64,000 nt of DNA from Lachnospiraceae bacterium. Its GTDB lineage: Bacteria; Bacillota; Clostridia; Lachnospirales; Lachnospiraceae. Positions within the stretch are counted from its first letter, which is position 1. Each line of letters starts with the position of its first letter. Under the pieces are notes generated by a model, which saw only the letters and a list, made by a program, of their open reading frames with translations, had not been told where the DNA came from and did no database searches. Positions 52,012 to 61,391 of this stretch are shown here, piece after piece. The position numbers and the translations under genes are program-made. The stretch spans positions 1 through 64,000 of the forward strand of contig JAILQX010000047.1 of assembly GCA_024698705.1 (NCBI GenBank). Direction: 5' to 3'.

Positions 52012-52028
52012 ACTTCATATCCTTTTTT
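51991..52028 (+). terminator. Terminator formed by the last codons of ribF
   Basis: AAGGATATGAAGT (51991-52003) pairs perfectly with ACTTCATATCCTT (52012-52024), with the ribF stop in the 8-base loop and a T run after it. It separates the converging ribF and dprA genes. Confidence 0.9.
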
Positions 52029-52031
52029 ATC

Positions 52032-53219
52032 TCACACCTTGCGCCTGTAATTGGTACCGCTTATATTTTCGACGAGTCCCTTCATGCACAGACCGGTGAG
52101 ACGCTGCAATACTATGGGCAGTGGCATCGGGATCGAGGAATTTACTGCAGATACTATCTGATCCATCGATTTCGGATTGAAATCGAGGATGTCGTATACG
52201 CATTTTTCTTCAGGGGAGCTGAAGCTTATCCTGAGCTCCGATCCGTTTTTATGCTCCGTCAAAGGAGTCCGGACAAGGGAACTTTTGGCTTTAAGAAAGC
52301 CTGAGTATGCTCCGACTGAAGACAGGGTGTGAAGGAATTCACCCAGGAATTCTTCGGGATCGATCAGGATGCCGGCTCCCTGGCGGATGAGATTGTTACA
52401 GCCGCTGCTGAGCTTGTCACAGGTCCGACCGGGAAGCGCATAGATATCACGTCCCTGCTCGAGAGCCGAATCAACTGTGATGAGCGTTCCGCTCTTTTCC
52501 TTGGCTTCCATAACGAGCAGAGCATCGGAAAGTCCTGATATTATGCGGTTCCGTACCGGGAAATGCCACGGCAGACCGCTGCTTCCGAGGCAGTATTCGG
52601 AAATGATACCGCCGTTTAGAAGAAGCCTGCGATAAAGAGATTCATTGCTCCGGGGATAGCAGACATCGGGACCGTTTCCGAGGACCGCAAACGATCTTCC
52701 GCCTGCTGACAGGGCAGAAGTCTGTGCGATCCCATCAATGCCCGCAGCCATGCCGCTGATTATCTGTATACCTGCGCCTGACAGTGCGGAAGCATATTCC
52801 CGGGCCATATAATTTCCGTATTCGCTGCAACTTCTTGCACCTATGATCGCCACAGAGGGAACAAGCGGATTGGGAAGACTGCCTGCAACAAGAAGTGCGA
52901 TAGGTGCGTCCGGGATCCCTCTTAATTTTTCCGGATAATCATCATCTTCAATGTAAATGTGACGAATGTTTTTCTGCCTGACTTTGTCATATTCAAGCAC
53001 GATATCCTTTTTGCTTCTCTCTGCAAGCATTTTCTCAAGAGTGTTTTGGTTAAGTACCGATCTCAGTTCGTTTTCGCCCGCAGAGTATGCTTCTTCAAAT
53101 GAACCGAAATGGTTGAAAAGTCTTTTGATGGTTGCATTTCCAATATACTCACATCCCTGAAAAAAATAGAGACAGCATTTTTCACGAAATGAGAGTTTCG
53201 ATCCGATCATATTTTCCAT
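52032..53219 (-). CDS. dprA: DNA processing protein DprA
   Basis: 395 residues. Rossmann core: SVAIIGARSCSEYGNYMA, IISGMAAGIDGIAQTSAL, AVLGNGPDVCYPRSN and the late GTLITVDSALEQGRDIYALPG. The N-terminal SAM-like helices and a C-terminal winged helix (KSMDQIVSAVNSS) are both present. It loads RecA on incoming single-stranded DNA. It is second in an operon behind comM. Ribosome site AAAGGA is 12 bases from the ATG, a little far. Confidence 0.95.
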   Translation of the reverse strand: MENMIGSKLSFREKCCLYFFQGCEYIGNATIKRLFNHFGSFEEAYSAGENELRSVLNQNTLEKMLAERSKKDIVLEYDKVRQKNIRHIYIEDDDYPEKLRGIPDAPIALLVAGSLPNPLVPSVAIIGARSCSEYGNYMAREYASALSGAGIQIISGMAAGIDGIAQTSALSAGGRSFAVLGNGPDVCYPRSNESLYRRLLLNGGIISEYCLGSSGLPWHFPVRNRIISGLSDALLVMEAKEKSGTLITVDSALEQGRDIYALPGRTCDKLSSGCNNLIRQGAGILIDPEEFLGEFLHTLSSVGAYSGFLKAKSSLVRTPLTEHKNGSELRISFSSPEEKCVYDILDFNPKSMDQIVSAVNSSIPMPLPIVLQRLTGLCMKGLVENISGTNYRRKV

Positions 53220-53249
53220 TTGTCTCGTTTATCCTTTCTGCATATCATG

Positions 53250-54761
53250 TCATGTTCTGTAACATACCGCTTCTGCCAGATCGCTGATGCGTATGTGTTC
53301 ACTTTCCTCAAGGTCCGCAATCGTGCGTGCCACACGCAGAAGCTTATGATAGGAGCGGGCACTCAGGTTCATGGAACGGTATACTTCTTCGGCGTAATGC
53401 ATTGACTCTTCATCGAGAGGGCAGAAGTGACCGATATCGGCGGCACGTATATGACTGTTGTACCGGTAGGGAGTATTTTTGAATCGTTCTTCCTGGATGC
53501 TTCTTGCTTTAAGGACCAGCCCTCGCATATGTTCCGAGGATCCGTTCGGATCACTGCTTCCCGTAAGACCGGAGATATCCATTTTTTCGGATGAAACGAT
53601 GATATCTATCCTGTCCCTTATGGGACCCGATATGCGGCTGTTGTAGCGGCGTATCTCATGTTCGGTACAATTGCAGCGGTTCCTGTCGGGATAAAAACCG
53701 CAAGGGCAGGGATTGGCGGCTGCCACAAGAAGGAAATCGGCCGGATAGGATACGCTGCCGGAGACACGAGACATCTGGATCTGCTTATTTTCAAGAGGTT
53801 CCCTGAGGGCTTCGATGCATTCCCTTGAAAATTCCGGAAGTTCGTCCAGAAACAGGATGCCTCTGTGGCAAAGTGAAAGTATGCCGGGATGCAGGTCATA
53901 TCCGCCGCCTGTCAGTGATGAAAGTGTTGCCGCGTGGTGCGGGCTCTGATAGGGACGCCTTGTGATTATGGGATCATCACAGGTCAGTTTGCCTGCGATA
54001 CTGTAGATGCCCGATACCTCGATGCATTCGTCGACTGTAAGAGGTGGCATGATGGTCCTCAGTCTTTTGGCTATCATGGTCTTGCCCGAACCGGGTGGAC
54101 CGCTGATGAACATGTGGTGGAAGCCGGCCGCAGCGATAAGGGCTGCCCTTTTACATACGGCCTGACCGGAGACATCGCTGAAATCCTCTTCAAAATCCTG
54201 AGTCGCTATCATTTGCGCTATGTTACGCGGAGTGACATATGAAGCATCGGACAGATCGGTTATCGTGTGCATGGCTTCTTCGAAGCAGGAAACTCCGATC
54301 ACATTGATACCGGAGGCATATGAGGCTTCGGCTGCATTTTCGTTGGGGACAATACAGGTCTTAAAGCCATGTGCCGCTGCAGCCGAAACAATGGGAAGAA
54401 TGCCTTTTACCGGGGCAACACTTCCGTCAAGACCGAGCTCACCTATGACAAGGATCCCCTCGAGGATATCTTCGGGAATGAAGCCCAGAGCGGTAACGAT
54501 ACCGAGGGCGATCGGAAGATCGTAGCCTGTTCCGGATTTGCGGATATTTGCGGGGGATATGTTGATGGTAATGTGAAGCGGCGGAATGACGATACCGGCG
54601 TTTTTCAGGGCGACCTTAACACGCTCCTTTGCCTCGATCACTTCGTGCGAAAGCTTACCCACCATGTCCCAGGCGGGAAGAGCGCGACTCAGATCGATCT
54701 CAACCTTTGCCATATAGCAGCCGATACCGTTGATCCCACCGGAATAAACGGTAGAATACAT
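53250..54761 (-). CDS. comM: YifB/ComM family Mg-chelatase-like helicase
   Basis: 503 residues. N-terminal Lon-protease-like fold (GIGCYMAKVEIDLSRALPAWDMVG, LPIALGIVTALG), then an AAA+ core with Walker A GPPGSGKT, Walker B GILFLDELPEF, and the zinc-type ANPCPCGFYPDRNRCNC. ComM is a branch-migration helicase that helps integrate transforming DNA. SD AAGGAGA. The dprA gene follows after 30 bases in the same direction. Confidence 0.95.
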   Translation of the reverse strand: MYSTVYSGGINGIGCYMAKVEIDLSRALPAWDMVGKLSHEVIEAKERVKVALKNAGIVIPPLHITINISPANIRKSGTGYDLPIALGIVTALGFIPEDILEGILVIGELGLDGSVAPVKGILPIVSAAAAHGFKTCIVPNENAAEASYASGINVIGVSCFEEAMHTITDLSDASYVTPRNIAQMIATQDFEEDFSDVSGQAVCKRAALIAAAGFHHMFISGPPGSGKTMIAKRLRTIMPPLTVDECIEVSGIYSIAGKLTCDDPIITRRPYQSPHHAATLSSLTGGGYDLHPGILSLCHRGILFLDELPEFSRECIEALREPLENKQIQMSRVSGSVSYPADFLLVAAANPCPCGFYPDRNRCNCTEHEIRRYNSRISGPIRDRIDIIVSSEKMDISGLTGSSDPNGSSEHMRGLVLKARSIQEERFKNTPYRYNSHIRAADIGHFCPLDEESMHYAEEVYRSMNLSARSYHKLLRVARTIADLEESEHIRISDLAEAVCYRT

Positions 54762-55005
54762 AGAAAATCTCCTTATACGGTAAATAAAGTTAACAGTCTT
54801 AAGATAAAAACAAATTCGTGGTCAAAGGCTGAACAAGCCGGTGATAAGCCACAGAAAAGAAATATATGTTTTTCGGAATACGGCTATATTATCATTTGTC
54901 CCGGTAAAATGCAACCACATTCGCGCAAAACCGGCCGCTTCGACAGAAATAAATACCGTATTCGCGTAAAATGTTTATTTCATTGCATCCATGCAAAATG
55001 TTCAC

Positions 55006-55034
55006 TTCACAATTAAAGGTGATTGTGCTAAAAT
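55006..55034 (+). promoter_or_regulatory. Promoter of the ior operon
   Basis: TTCACA (55006-55011), 17-bp spacer, TAAAAT (55029-55034). Confidence 0.6.
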
Positions 55035-55043
55035 TTTGTTGAT

Positions 55044-55082
55044 ATTGCGGAACTGCGCCCAGAAGAGGGCAGAACGGGCAAT
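55044..55082 (+). promoter_or_regulatory. Hairpin in the iorA leader
   Basis: ATTGC and GCAAT form the outer stem, GCCC-AGAAGA-GGGC the inner one. It lies in the 5' untranslated region and might regulate expression. No known riboswitch was recognised. Confidence 0.35.
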
Positions 55083-55111
55083 AAACATGTGAAAAAGAAT
55101 CGAGGAACATT

Positions 55112-56851
55112 ATGGCAGAATCAAAGATTATGCTGGGCAATGAAGCAATCGCCCGAGGAGCTTATGAGGCCGGAGTAAAGGTATCGGCGGCATATCCGGG
55201 AACACCGAGTACCGAGATCAGTGAAAACCTTGTGCAGTATGAGGATATATATTGCGAGTGGTCACCGAATGAGAAGGTAGCCGTTGAGGTGGCAAGCGGT
55301 GCTTCGATCGTGGGAGTCAGGAGCATGGCATGCATGAAGCATGTCGGACTCAATGTAGCCAGCGACCCGCTGTATACCATGAGTTATATTGGTGTCAAAG
55401 GAGGTATGGTCATTGTTGTTGCGGACGATCCGGGTATGTACAGCTCACAGAATGAGCAGGATACACGTATGATCGGAAGGGCGAGCATGGTACCTGTTGT
55501 GGAGCCTTCAGACTCACAGGAAGCCAAGGACTTTATGAAATATGCCTTTGATCTGTCTGAAAAATATGACACACCGGTCATCTTAAGGACAACAACGAGA
55601 CTGGCTCACAGCCAGGGGCTTGTAACTCTTGAAGACAGGTTTGAGCCGGTGGATGTGCCTTATGAAAGAGATATAAAAAAGCATGTTATGATGCCGGCAA
55701 TGGCTATCGGAAGACACGTTGCAGTTGAGAAGAGATTGAACGACATGATAGCCGACGGTGCGGACATGCCCATCAACAGAGTTGAGCTTAACGATACGAG
55801 CATAGGTTTTATCACCTGCGGTATCGCTTATCAGTATGTAAAGGAAGTCATGCCTGAGGCAAGCGTGCTAAAGCTCGGCCTTGTAAATCCGCTTCCGAGA
55901 AAGATGATAGAAGATTTTGCCGCAAAGGTTGACAGGCTCATCATTTTTGAAGAGCTTGAGCCCGTTATAGAAGAGCAGGTAAAGAGCTGGGGTATCAAAT
56001 GTGAAGGTAAGGAAATCTTTACCAGACAGGGTGAATACTCAGCCAACATGATAAGAGAGAAACTTCTCAAACAGGATCTGAAACTCGATACAAAGAAGGA
56101 GGTGCCTGCACGTCCTCCGATACTGTGCCCGGGATGCCCTCACAGAAGCGTTTACACGGTCCTCAACAAACTGAAGATACATGCGGCCGGAGATATCGGT
56201 TGTTATACATTGGGTGCACTCGCACCGTTAAGTGTCATAGATACCACGATATGCATGGGATCGAGCATTTCCAGTCTGCATGGTATGGAAAAGGCCATGG
56301 GCAAGGATTACATTAAGAACTGGGTGGCTGTCATAGGAGATTCCACATTCATGCATACCGGTGTCAATTCACTCATGAACATGTCATACAACAAGGCAAC
56401 CGGAACCGTTATCATCCTTGACAATTCGACAACGGGTATGACGGGACATCAGGATCATGCCGCTACGGGCAAGACATTGATGGGTGAGCCCACATATGCG
56501 ATAAATATCTATAACCTCGTAAAGAGTCTCGGTATCGAGAATGTATATGAGGTAAATGCATACGATATAAAAGCTCTTGAAGAGACCATAAAGAGAGAGG
56601 TTGCAAAGGATGAGATCTCCGTGATCATCACCAAGTCACCCTGCGTGCTTCTCAAGGGCAATGTATTTCCGGATAAATGCGTACCGGTTCCGGAAAAGTG
56701 CAAGAAATGCGGAGCTTGCTTAAAGCCCGGCTGTCCCGCTCTTACAAGAAATGAAGACGGAACGATAAGCATTGACGAAACAATGTGTAATGCCTGCGGT
56801 TTATGTATGCAGCTGTGCAGATTTGAAGCAATAGTAAAGGAGGCAAAATAA
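55112..56851 (+). CDS. iorA: Indolepyruvate ferredoxin oxidoreductase, alpha subunit
   Basis: 579 residues. Pyrimidine-binding N-terminal domain (GVKVSAAYPGTPSTEISENL), TPP-binding domain (GDIGCYTLGALAPL, AVIGDSTFMHTGVNSL) and a C-terminal two-cluster ferredoxin domain (CKKCGACLKPGCPAL, CNACGLCMQLC). Decarboxylates aryl pyruvates to aryl-acetyl-CoA with reduction of ferredoxin. SD CGAGGA. It overlaps iorB by one base (TAATG). Confidence 0.96.
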   Translation: MAESKIMLGNEAIARGAYEAGVKVSAAYPGTPSTEISENLVQYEDIYCEWSPNEKVAVEVASGASIVGVRSMACMKHVGLNVASDPLYTMSYIGVKGGMVIVVADDPGMYSSQNEQDTRMIGRASMVPVVEPSDSQEAKDFMKYAFDLSEKYDTPVILRTTTRLAHSQGLVTLEDRFEPVDVPYERDIKKHVMMPAMAIGRHVAVEKRLNDMIADGADMPINRVELNDTSIGFITCGIAYQYVKEVMPEASVLKLGLVNPLPRKMIEDFAAKVDRLIIFEELEPVIEEQVKSWGIKCEGKEIFTRQGEYSANMIREKLLKQDLKLDTKKEVPARPPILCPGCPHRSVYTVLNKLKIHAAGDIGCYTLGALAPLSVIDTTICMGSSISSLHGMEKAMGKDYIKNWVAVIGDSTFMHTGVNSLMNMSYNKATGTVIILDNSTTGMTGHQDHAATGKTLMGEPTYAINIYNLVKSLGIENVYEVNAYDIKALEETIKREVAKDEISVIITKSPCVLLKGNVFPDKCVPVPEKCKKCGACLKPGCPALTRNEDGTISIDETMCNACGLCMQLCRFEAIVKEAK

Positions 56852-57426
56852 TGGCAACGACCAATATCATGATAGTAGGTGTCGGCGGTCAGGGAACCCT
56901 CCTCACCAGCAGGATCTTAGGCAAGATGGCTACCGGAGCGGGCTATGATGTAAAACTCAGTGAGGTTCACGGGATGGCACAGCGAGGCGGCAGCGTGGTA
57001 ACATATGTAAGATACGGCGAAAATGTTGCGGAACCCATTGTGGAAGAGGGACAGGTGGATGTCCTCATAGCATTCGAAAAGCTTGAGGCTCTCAGATATC
57101 TTCATTTCGTCAAGAAGGACGGAGTCATAATCGTCAACGATCTCCGCATGGATCCGATAACCGTTGTTACGGGGCAGGCGACATATCCTTCGGATATACT
57201 TGAGACGCTTGAAAAAAATCGTAAGACCATAGTTGTGGACGCAACTAAAAAGAGTAAGGAAATAGGATCACCGAAATCCTTTAATGTTATAGTTTTGGGA
57301 GCAGCGGCAAGACATATGTCATTTGCAAAGGAAGACTGGTTAAAGGTCATAGAGACCACAGTACCGCCCAAGACGATACAGAAAAATATCGAAGCCTTCG
57401 AGGCCGGATATGCTATGTCGGTATAG
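56851..57426 (+). CDS. iorB: Indolepyruvate ferredoxin oxidoreductase, beta subunit
   Basis: 191 residues, the gamma-type domain of 2-oxoacid ferredoxin oxidoreductases: IMIVGVGGQGTLLTSRILG, SEVHGMAQRGGSVVTYVRYG and VIVNDLRM. Partners with IorA. SD AAAGGAGG in the end of iorA. Confidence 0.95.
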   Translation: MATTNIMIVGVGGQGTLLTSRILGKMATGAGYDVKLSEVHGMAQRGGSVVTYVRYGENVAEPIVEEGQVDVLIAFEKLEALRYLHFVKKDGVIIVNDLRMDPITVVTGQATYPSDILETLEKNRKTIVVDATKKSKEIGSPKSFNVIVLGAAARHMSFAKEDWLKVIETTVPPKTIQKNIEAFEAGYAMSV

Positions 57427-57491
57427 GGAACCAACAGTCACGATCATCCTGCGACCGTCGGGATGTGGACCGCAAAGAAAGGGAAAAGCAC

Positions 57492-58790
57492 ATGATTTGG
57501 AATGAAACAAAAGAGTGCATGAGCAGGGATGAGATGACTGCTCTTCAGAGTGCAAGACTTGTAAAGCTTGTAAACAGAGTTTATCACAACGTGGAATACT
57601 ACAGAAAGAAAATGCAGCAGGTTGGTCTTGAGCCCGGTGACATCAAGGGCATCGAAGACATAACAAAGCTTCCCTTCACGACCAAAAACGACCTCAGGGA
57701 CAATTATCCCTTCGGGCTTTTTGCAGTGCCGAAAACAGAGATAGTACGTGTTCATGCGAGCAGCGGTACTACAGGTAAGGCTACTGTTGTCGGATATACA
57801 AGAAGAGATATAGAGGTTTGGCAGGAATGTGTTGCAAGGACAATTTCCATGGCAGATCTCGGAAAAGACGACATCATTCAGATAGCATACGGATACGGAC
57901 TTTTCACGGGTGGTCTCGGTGCTCATTACGGAGCCGAGAACCTTGGCGCAACAGTCGTTCCCATGTCTACGGGAAATACCAAGAAGCTTGTGACCATGAT
58001 GGTTGATTTCGGTGTAACGGGTATCATGTGTACACCGTCATATCTGCTTCATATTGCCGAAGTCATAGATGAGATGGGGCAGATGGACAATATAAAGCTT
58101 AAAGCAGCAATCTGCGGTGCAGAGCCCTGGACAGAGAAGATGCGACTGCAAATAGAAGAGAAACTTCACATAAGAGCTCATGACATCTACGGACTCAGTG
58201 AGGTTATGGGACCCGGTGTTGCATGTGACTGCAAATATCATAAGGGCCTTCATATCGCAGAGGATCATTTTCTTCCCGAGATAGTTGATGCAGATACTCT
58301 CGAGCCCGTGGCTGACGGAGTGACGGGAGAACTTGTATTTTCAACGCTTACAAAAGAGGGTATCCCTCTTATCAGATACAGGACAAAGGATCTTACCAGC
58401 ATAACTCACGAAACCTGTGAATGCGGACGTACAACCGCACGTCTTTCCCGTTTCAAGGGCAGAAGCGATGATATGCTCATCATCCGCGGTGTCAATGTAT
58501 TCCCGAGCCAGATCGAAGCAGCGCTTCTTGAACTCGGTGAGACAACACCTCATTATCTGATGATAGTTGACAGAGTCAATAATCTTGACAGCCTCGAGGT
58601 ACAGGTTGAGGTTGAGGAGAGATTCTTCTCCGATGAGATCAAGGAACTTGAAAAGCTGACAAAGAAGATCGCAACAGCCATACAGCATGCGATAGGTCTG
58701 GCGGTAAAGGTTAAACTTGTCGCACCGAAGACTATCGAGAGAAGTATGGGTAAATCGGTACATGTAATAGATAATCGTAAGTTTGACTGA
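57492..58790 (+). CDS. paaK: Phenylacetate-CoA ligase family enzyme
   Basis: 432 residues. AMP-binding motif SSGTTGKATVVGYT (90-103), YGAENLGATVVPMS, YGLSEVMGPGVA, RTKDLTS and the C-terminal domain beginning RSDDMLIIRGVNVFPSQIE. It forms or uses aryl-CoA; behind iorAB it probably interconverts aryl-acetyl-CoA and aryl-acetate, conserving ATP. The frame opens at 57465, but the ATG at 57492 with AAAGGGA is preferred. Confidence 0.93.
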   Translation: MIWNETKECMSRDEMTALQSARLVKLVNRVYHNVEYYRKKMQQVGLEPGDIKGIEDITKLPFTTKNDLRDNYPFGLFAVPKTEIVRVHASSGTTGKATVVGYTRRDIEVWQECVARTISMADLGKDDIIQIAYGYGLFTGGLGAHYGAENLGATVVPMSTGNTKKLVTMMVDFGVTGIMCTPSYLLHIAEVIDEMGQMDNIKLKAAICGAEPWTEKMRLQIEEKLHIRAHDIYGLSEVMGPGVACDCKYHKGLHIAEDHFLPEIVDADTLEPVADGVTGELVFSTLTKEGIPLIRYRTKDLTSITHETCECGRTTARLSRFKGRSDDMLIIRGVNVFPSQIEAALLELGETTPHYLMIVDRVNNLDSLEVQVEVEERFFSDEIKELEKLTKKIATAIQHAIGLAVKVKLVAPKTIERSMGKSVHVIDNRKFD

Positions 58791-58831
58791 TCCGGTTCAG
58801 GATAACGATCGGAGGAAAAGGAGGTTACTAT

Positions 58832-59260
58832 ATGTTTGTAAAACAATTGACGGTATTTCTTGAGAACAAGGTGGGAAGTCTGCAGGAGATAACAGACATA
58901 CTCAGAGAGAACAATATAAATGTATTTTCCATTTCACTTGCGGATACGAGTGAATACGGACTTTTGCGTATGATAGTATCAAATCCGGAACTTGGCAGGG
59001 AACAGCTTTGTAATGCCGGCATAAGCGCAAGACTTACGGATGTCATTGCGGTAAGACTTGAGAACAGGGTCGGGACACTTGCGGAATTGTTCAATGTCAT
59101 AGCAGGTGCGGATATCGGCATAGAGTATATGTATGCCATGGCAACATCAAAGACGGGCGCGATGATCTTAAAGACAAACAATCAGGAAAAGACCATAGCT
59201 GCTCTTCAGGCTGCACGTATCCACATCCTTGATGAGAACACCATGTATCATCTCCAGTAA
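58832..59260 (+). CDS. ACT-domain protein (aryl-acid operon)
   Basis: 142 residues made of two ACT domains (FVKQLTVFLENKVGSLQEITDILREN and TDVIAVRLENRVGTLAELFNVIA). ACT proteins of this kind usually follow iorAB-paaK and are thought to sense aromatic amino acids. Strong SD AAAGGAGG. Ends 70 bases before the NusG-II gene. Confidence 0.92.
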   Translation: MFVKQLTVFLENKVGSLQEITDILRENNINVFSISLADTSEYGLLRMIVSNPELGREQLCNAGISARLTDVIAVRLENRVGTLAELFNVIAGADIGIEYMYAMATSKTGAMILKTNNQEKTIAALQAARIHILDENTMYHLQ

Positions 59261-59288
59261 ACCGGTTAAAACATAAGGAACACAAAAC

Positions 59289-59314
59289 GGGCAGATAGTG
59301 GATGCTATCTGCCC
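59289..59314 (+). terminator. Hairpin after the ACT gene, possible terminator
   Basis: GGGCAGATAG/CTATCTGCCC, a perfect 10-bp stem with a 6-base loop, but followed by TTAATTC rather than a T run. Confidence 0.5.
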
Positions 59315-59330
59315 TTAATTCAATAAAAAC

Positions 59331-59693
59331 ATGGGATCTAACAGTGAAGAAAAAGACCAAAGGAAGATTGGCGCAAATGACATAAAACTGCTTGTCATGA
59401 TCCTTGCGATCGGCATAGCGTGCATGCTCGCTTTGCATTTTTTTAAAGGTGATACGGGCCAAACGGTCCGCATAACCGCCAACGGTACGGAATACATATA
59501 TGATATTGACAATGACAGGGAGATAGATGTCGAGACCGATCTCGGGACCAATATCGTCGTCATTGAGGGAGGTTCAGTATACGTAAGAGAAGCGGATTGC
59601 CCGGATCGGATCTGCGTGCATCATGTCCGTATAAACAGGACAGGAGAAACCATCGTCTGTCTTCCTCACAGACTTGTGGTCGAGATAATCTGA
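59331..59693 (+). CDS. NusG domain II-containing membrane-anchored protein
   Basis: 120 residues. One helix (about 18-41, LLVMILAIGIACMLALHFF), then an outer beta domain: VRITANGTEYIYDIDNDREIDV, SVYVREADCPDRICVHHVRI and ETIVCLPHRLVVEI (DUF1312/NusG domain II). The two or three Cys suggest metal or redox contact. It typically sits beside Gx transporter or Rnf-related genes. No ribosome site is visible in the 16 bases between the hairpin and the ATG, which is odd. Confidence 0.85.
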   Translation: MGSNSEEKDQRKIGANDIKLLVMILAIGIACMLALHFFKGDTGQTVRITANGTEYIYDIDNDREIDVETDLGTNIVVIEGGSVYVREADCPDRICVHHVRINRTGETIVCLPHRLVVEII

Positions 59694-59723
59694 GAAAGGT
59701 CACGGGGAAAGAAAAGGTCTTAT

Positions 59724-60230
59724 ATGCCGGATAAAACACACGTAAAAGCGGTAGTTGTCTGCGGGCTTATGATCGCGGCTGCCATGATATGTTCATATTT
59801 GGAATCGTTTATACCGATCGGACTTCCGGGAGTAAAGCCCGGGCTGGCCAATCTGGTTGTGCTTGACTGTATCTGGCTCATGGATCCTCTGTGGGTCGTT
59901 ATGATCATGACGGTTAGGATCGTGCTCTCCGGATTCATGTTTTCGGGTATGAGTGCCATGTTATACAGTCTCGCGGGAGGGATCGTAAGCCTGACTGTCA
60001 TGCTTATTGCTAAGAAGCATACGAAACTGTCAATGCTCGGGGTGAGCATAATGGGAGGAGTATCCCACAATATCGCACAGCTGATCGTAGCTGCGTCGGT
60101 GGTCCGCACATTGGCGGTATTGTCTTATCTTCCGGTACTTCTGACAGCGGGAGCGGTTGCGGGAACGATAGTGGGACTTGCAGGCAGGCAGATCCTGCCG
60201 TTACTTAAAAAGAGTGGTATTGATTTTTGA
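59724..60230 (+). CDS. Gx transporter family protein (HepS/ECF S-like)
   Basis: 168 residues with five or six helices. Motifs: VVVCGLMIAAAMICSYLESFIPIGLPGVKPGLANLVVL and VSIMGGVSHNIAQLIVA, as in proteins once called heptaprenyl diphosphate synthase component I and now Gx transporter. Probably a substrate-binding membrane component, with an unknown ligand. SD AAAAGG. Pairs with the preceding NusG-II gene in many Clostridia. Confidence 0.88.
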   Translation: MPDKTHVKAVVVCGLMIAAAMICSYLESFIPIGLPGVKPGLANLVVLDCIWLMDPLWVVMIMTVRIVLSGFMFSGMSAMLYSLAGGIVSLTVMLIAKKHTKLSMLGVSIMGGVSHNIAQLIVAASVVRTLAVLSYLPVLLTAGAVAGTIVGLAGRQILPLLKKSGIDF

Positions 60231-60253
60231 TATAAAAAGGGAAGGGGCCGTAC

Positions 60254-61306
60254 ATGCGAAAGATCGTTAAAGCGGTTACAGCTTTTTTTCTGGCTTTTAC
60301 CCTGGTTTTTGCTGCGGGATGCGGTATAGACAGGGACACTAAGGTGGTACTGACCACCGGATTTGCCAAAGATGAGATATTCAAGATAGATGATGTTTCC
60401 TGTACCGTACCGGAGATGATGGTCTATCTGACCAATATCCAGAACCAGTATGAACAGGTCTATGGACGGGAAATATGGGACAAGGACATAGAAGGCGTTT
60501 CGCTTGAAAGCAATGTTAAGGACAACGCTCTCTCGAAGCTTGCCCAGATAAAGACGATCGTACTGCTCGCAAAGCAGAGAGGTATAGTCCTTGATGAAAA
60601 GGAGACTGAGGTCGTAGCTAAGGCCACGGATATGTACTACGATTCACTTAACAGCGTGGAAATATCCGAGATGGGGATAACGAGGGATACGATATACACT
60701 CTCTACAGTGATTATGCGCTGGCTCAGAAAACCTACAGGGATATGATCAGGGATGTCAATCCGGAGATAAGCGATGATGAGGCAAGGACCATAACGGTGC
60801 AGCACATAGTATTCAAGACCTACGCTGTGGATGACGACGGCATAAGGGTTTCCTATCCGGACAAGCAGAAGCAGGAGATCAGAAAGACTGCGGAAAATAT
60901 AGCCGAACGGGCCAAAGCGGGAGAGGATATGACAGCGCTCGCTACGGAACTCGGTATCGAAGAGAACATAACGGTTTCTTTCGGAAAAGGCGAGGTGGAT
61001 CCGGTCCTTGAGACGGCAGGCTTCGATCTGGGTACAGATGAAGTCAGCGATGTCATCGAGACCGAATTCGGATATCATGTATTAAAATGCATCTCGACCT
61101 TCAACAGGGAAGAGACCGATGAGAACAAATTAAAGATAGCGGATAAGAGAAAACAGGAGGCCTTCAGCGAAGAATATGAGGTATTTGTCAAAACCCTTAC
61201 CAAGGCTTTGAATGAACCTCTGTGGGATGAGATAAGCTTTATACATGACCCAAATGTGACCACATCCGATTTTTTTGAAGTATATGATGAAATAAGCAGT
61301 TTATAA
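60254..61306 (+). CDS. Parvulin-type peptidyl-prolyl isomerase lipoprotein (foldase)
   Basis: 350 residues. Signal peptide with lipobox FAAGC (Cys near 24), a SurA/PrsA-like N-terminal part, and a parvulin PpiC domain (ITVQHIVFKTY, FGKGEVDPVLETAGFDLGTDEVSDVIETEFGYHVLKC). Helps secreted proteins fold outside the membrane. SD AAGGGAAGGGG. No clear terminator follows; the CIRCE element for htpG begins 52 bases downstream. Confidence 0.88.
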   Translation: MRKIVKAVTAFFLAFTLVFAAGCGIDRDTKVVLTTGFAKDEIFKIDDVSCTVPEMMVYLTNIQNQYEQVYGREIWDKDIEGVSLESNVKDNALSKLAQIKTIVLLAKQRGIVLDEKETEVVAKATDMYYDSLNSVEISEMGITRDTIYTLYSDYALAQKTYRDMIRDVNPEISDDEARTITVQHIVFKTYAVDDDGIRVSYPDKQKQEIRKTAENIAERAKAGEDMTALATELGIEENITVSFGKGEVDPVLETAGFDLGTDEVSDVIETEFGYHVLKCISTFNREETDENKLKIADKRKQEAFSEEYEVFVKTLTKALNEPLWDEISFIHDPNVTTSDFFEVYDEISSL

Positions 61307-61357
61307 AAATTTTATAATCTCGAAAATACAGTAAAATCAAGGGTTTCGAAGCATTTA

Positions 61358-61384
61358 TTGGCACTCGCCGTCAGTGAGTGCCAA
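61358..61384. promoter_or_regulatory. CIRCE element (HrcA operator) upstream of htpG
   Basis: TTGGCACTC-N9-GAGTGCCAA, a perfect inverted repeat with the 9-base spacing of CIRCE (consensus TTAGCACTC-N9-GAGTGCTAA, one change in each arm). HrcA would repress htpG until heat shock. Confidence 0.9.
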
Positions 61385-61391
61385 TTTTCTC

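Larger units (their letters stand above)
54762..55111. other. Divergent intergenic region between comM and iorA
   Basis: 350 bp, AT-rich, with both promoters diverging. Only the ior promoter and leader hairpin could be picked out; no other gene seen. Confidence 0.6.

Noticed and set aside
53934-55016. Plus-strand open frames opposite comM and its upstream region
   Set aside because: They are shadows of the highly conserved comM coding sequence on the other strand.
55044-55082. Known riboswitch before iorA
   Set aside because: The hairpin shows none of the conserved cores (T-box, SAM, TPP, FMN or others) that I can recognise.
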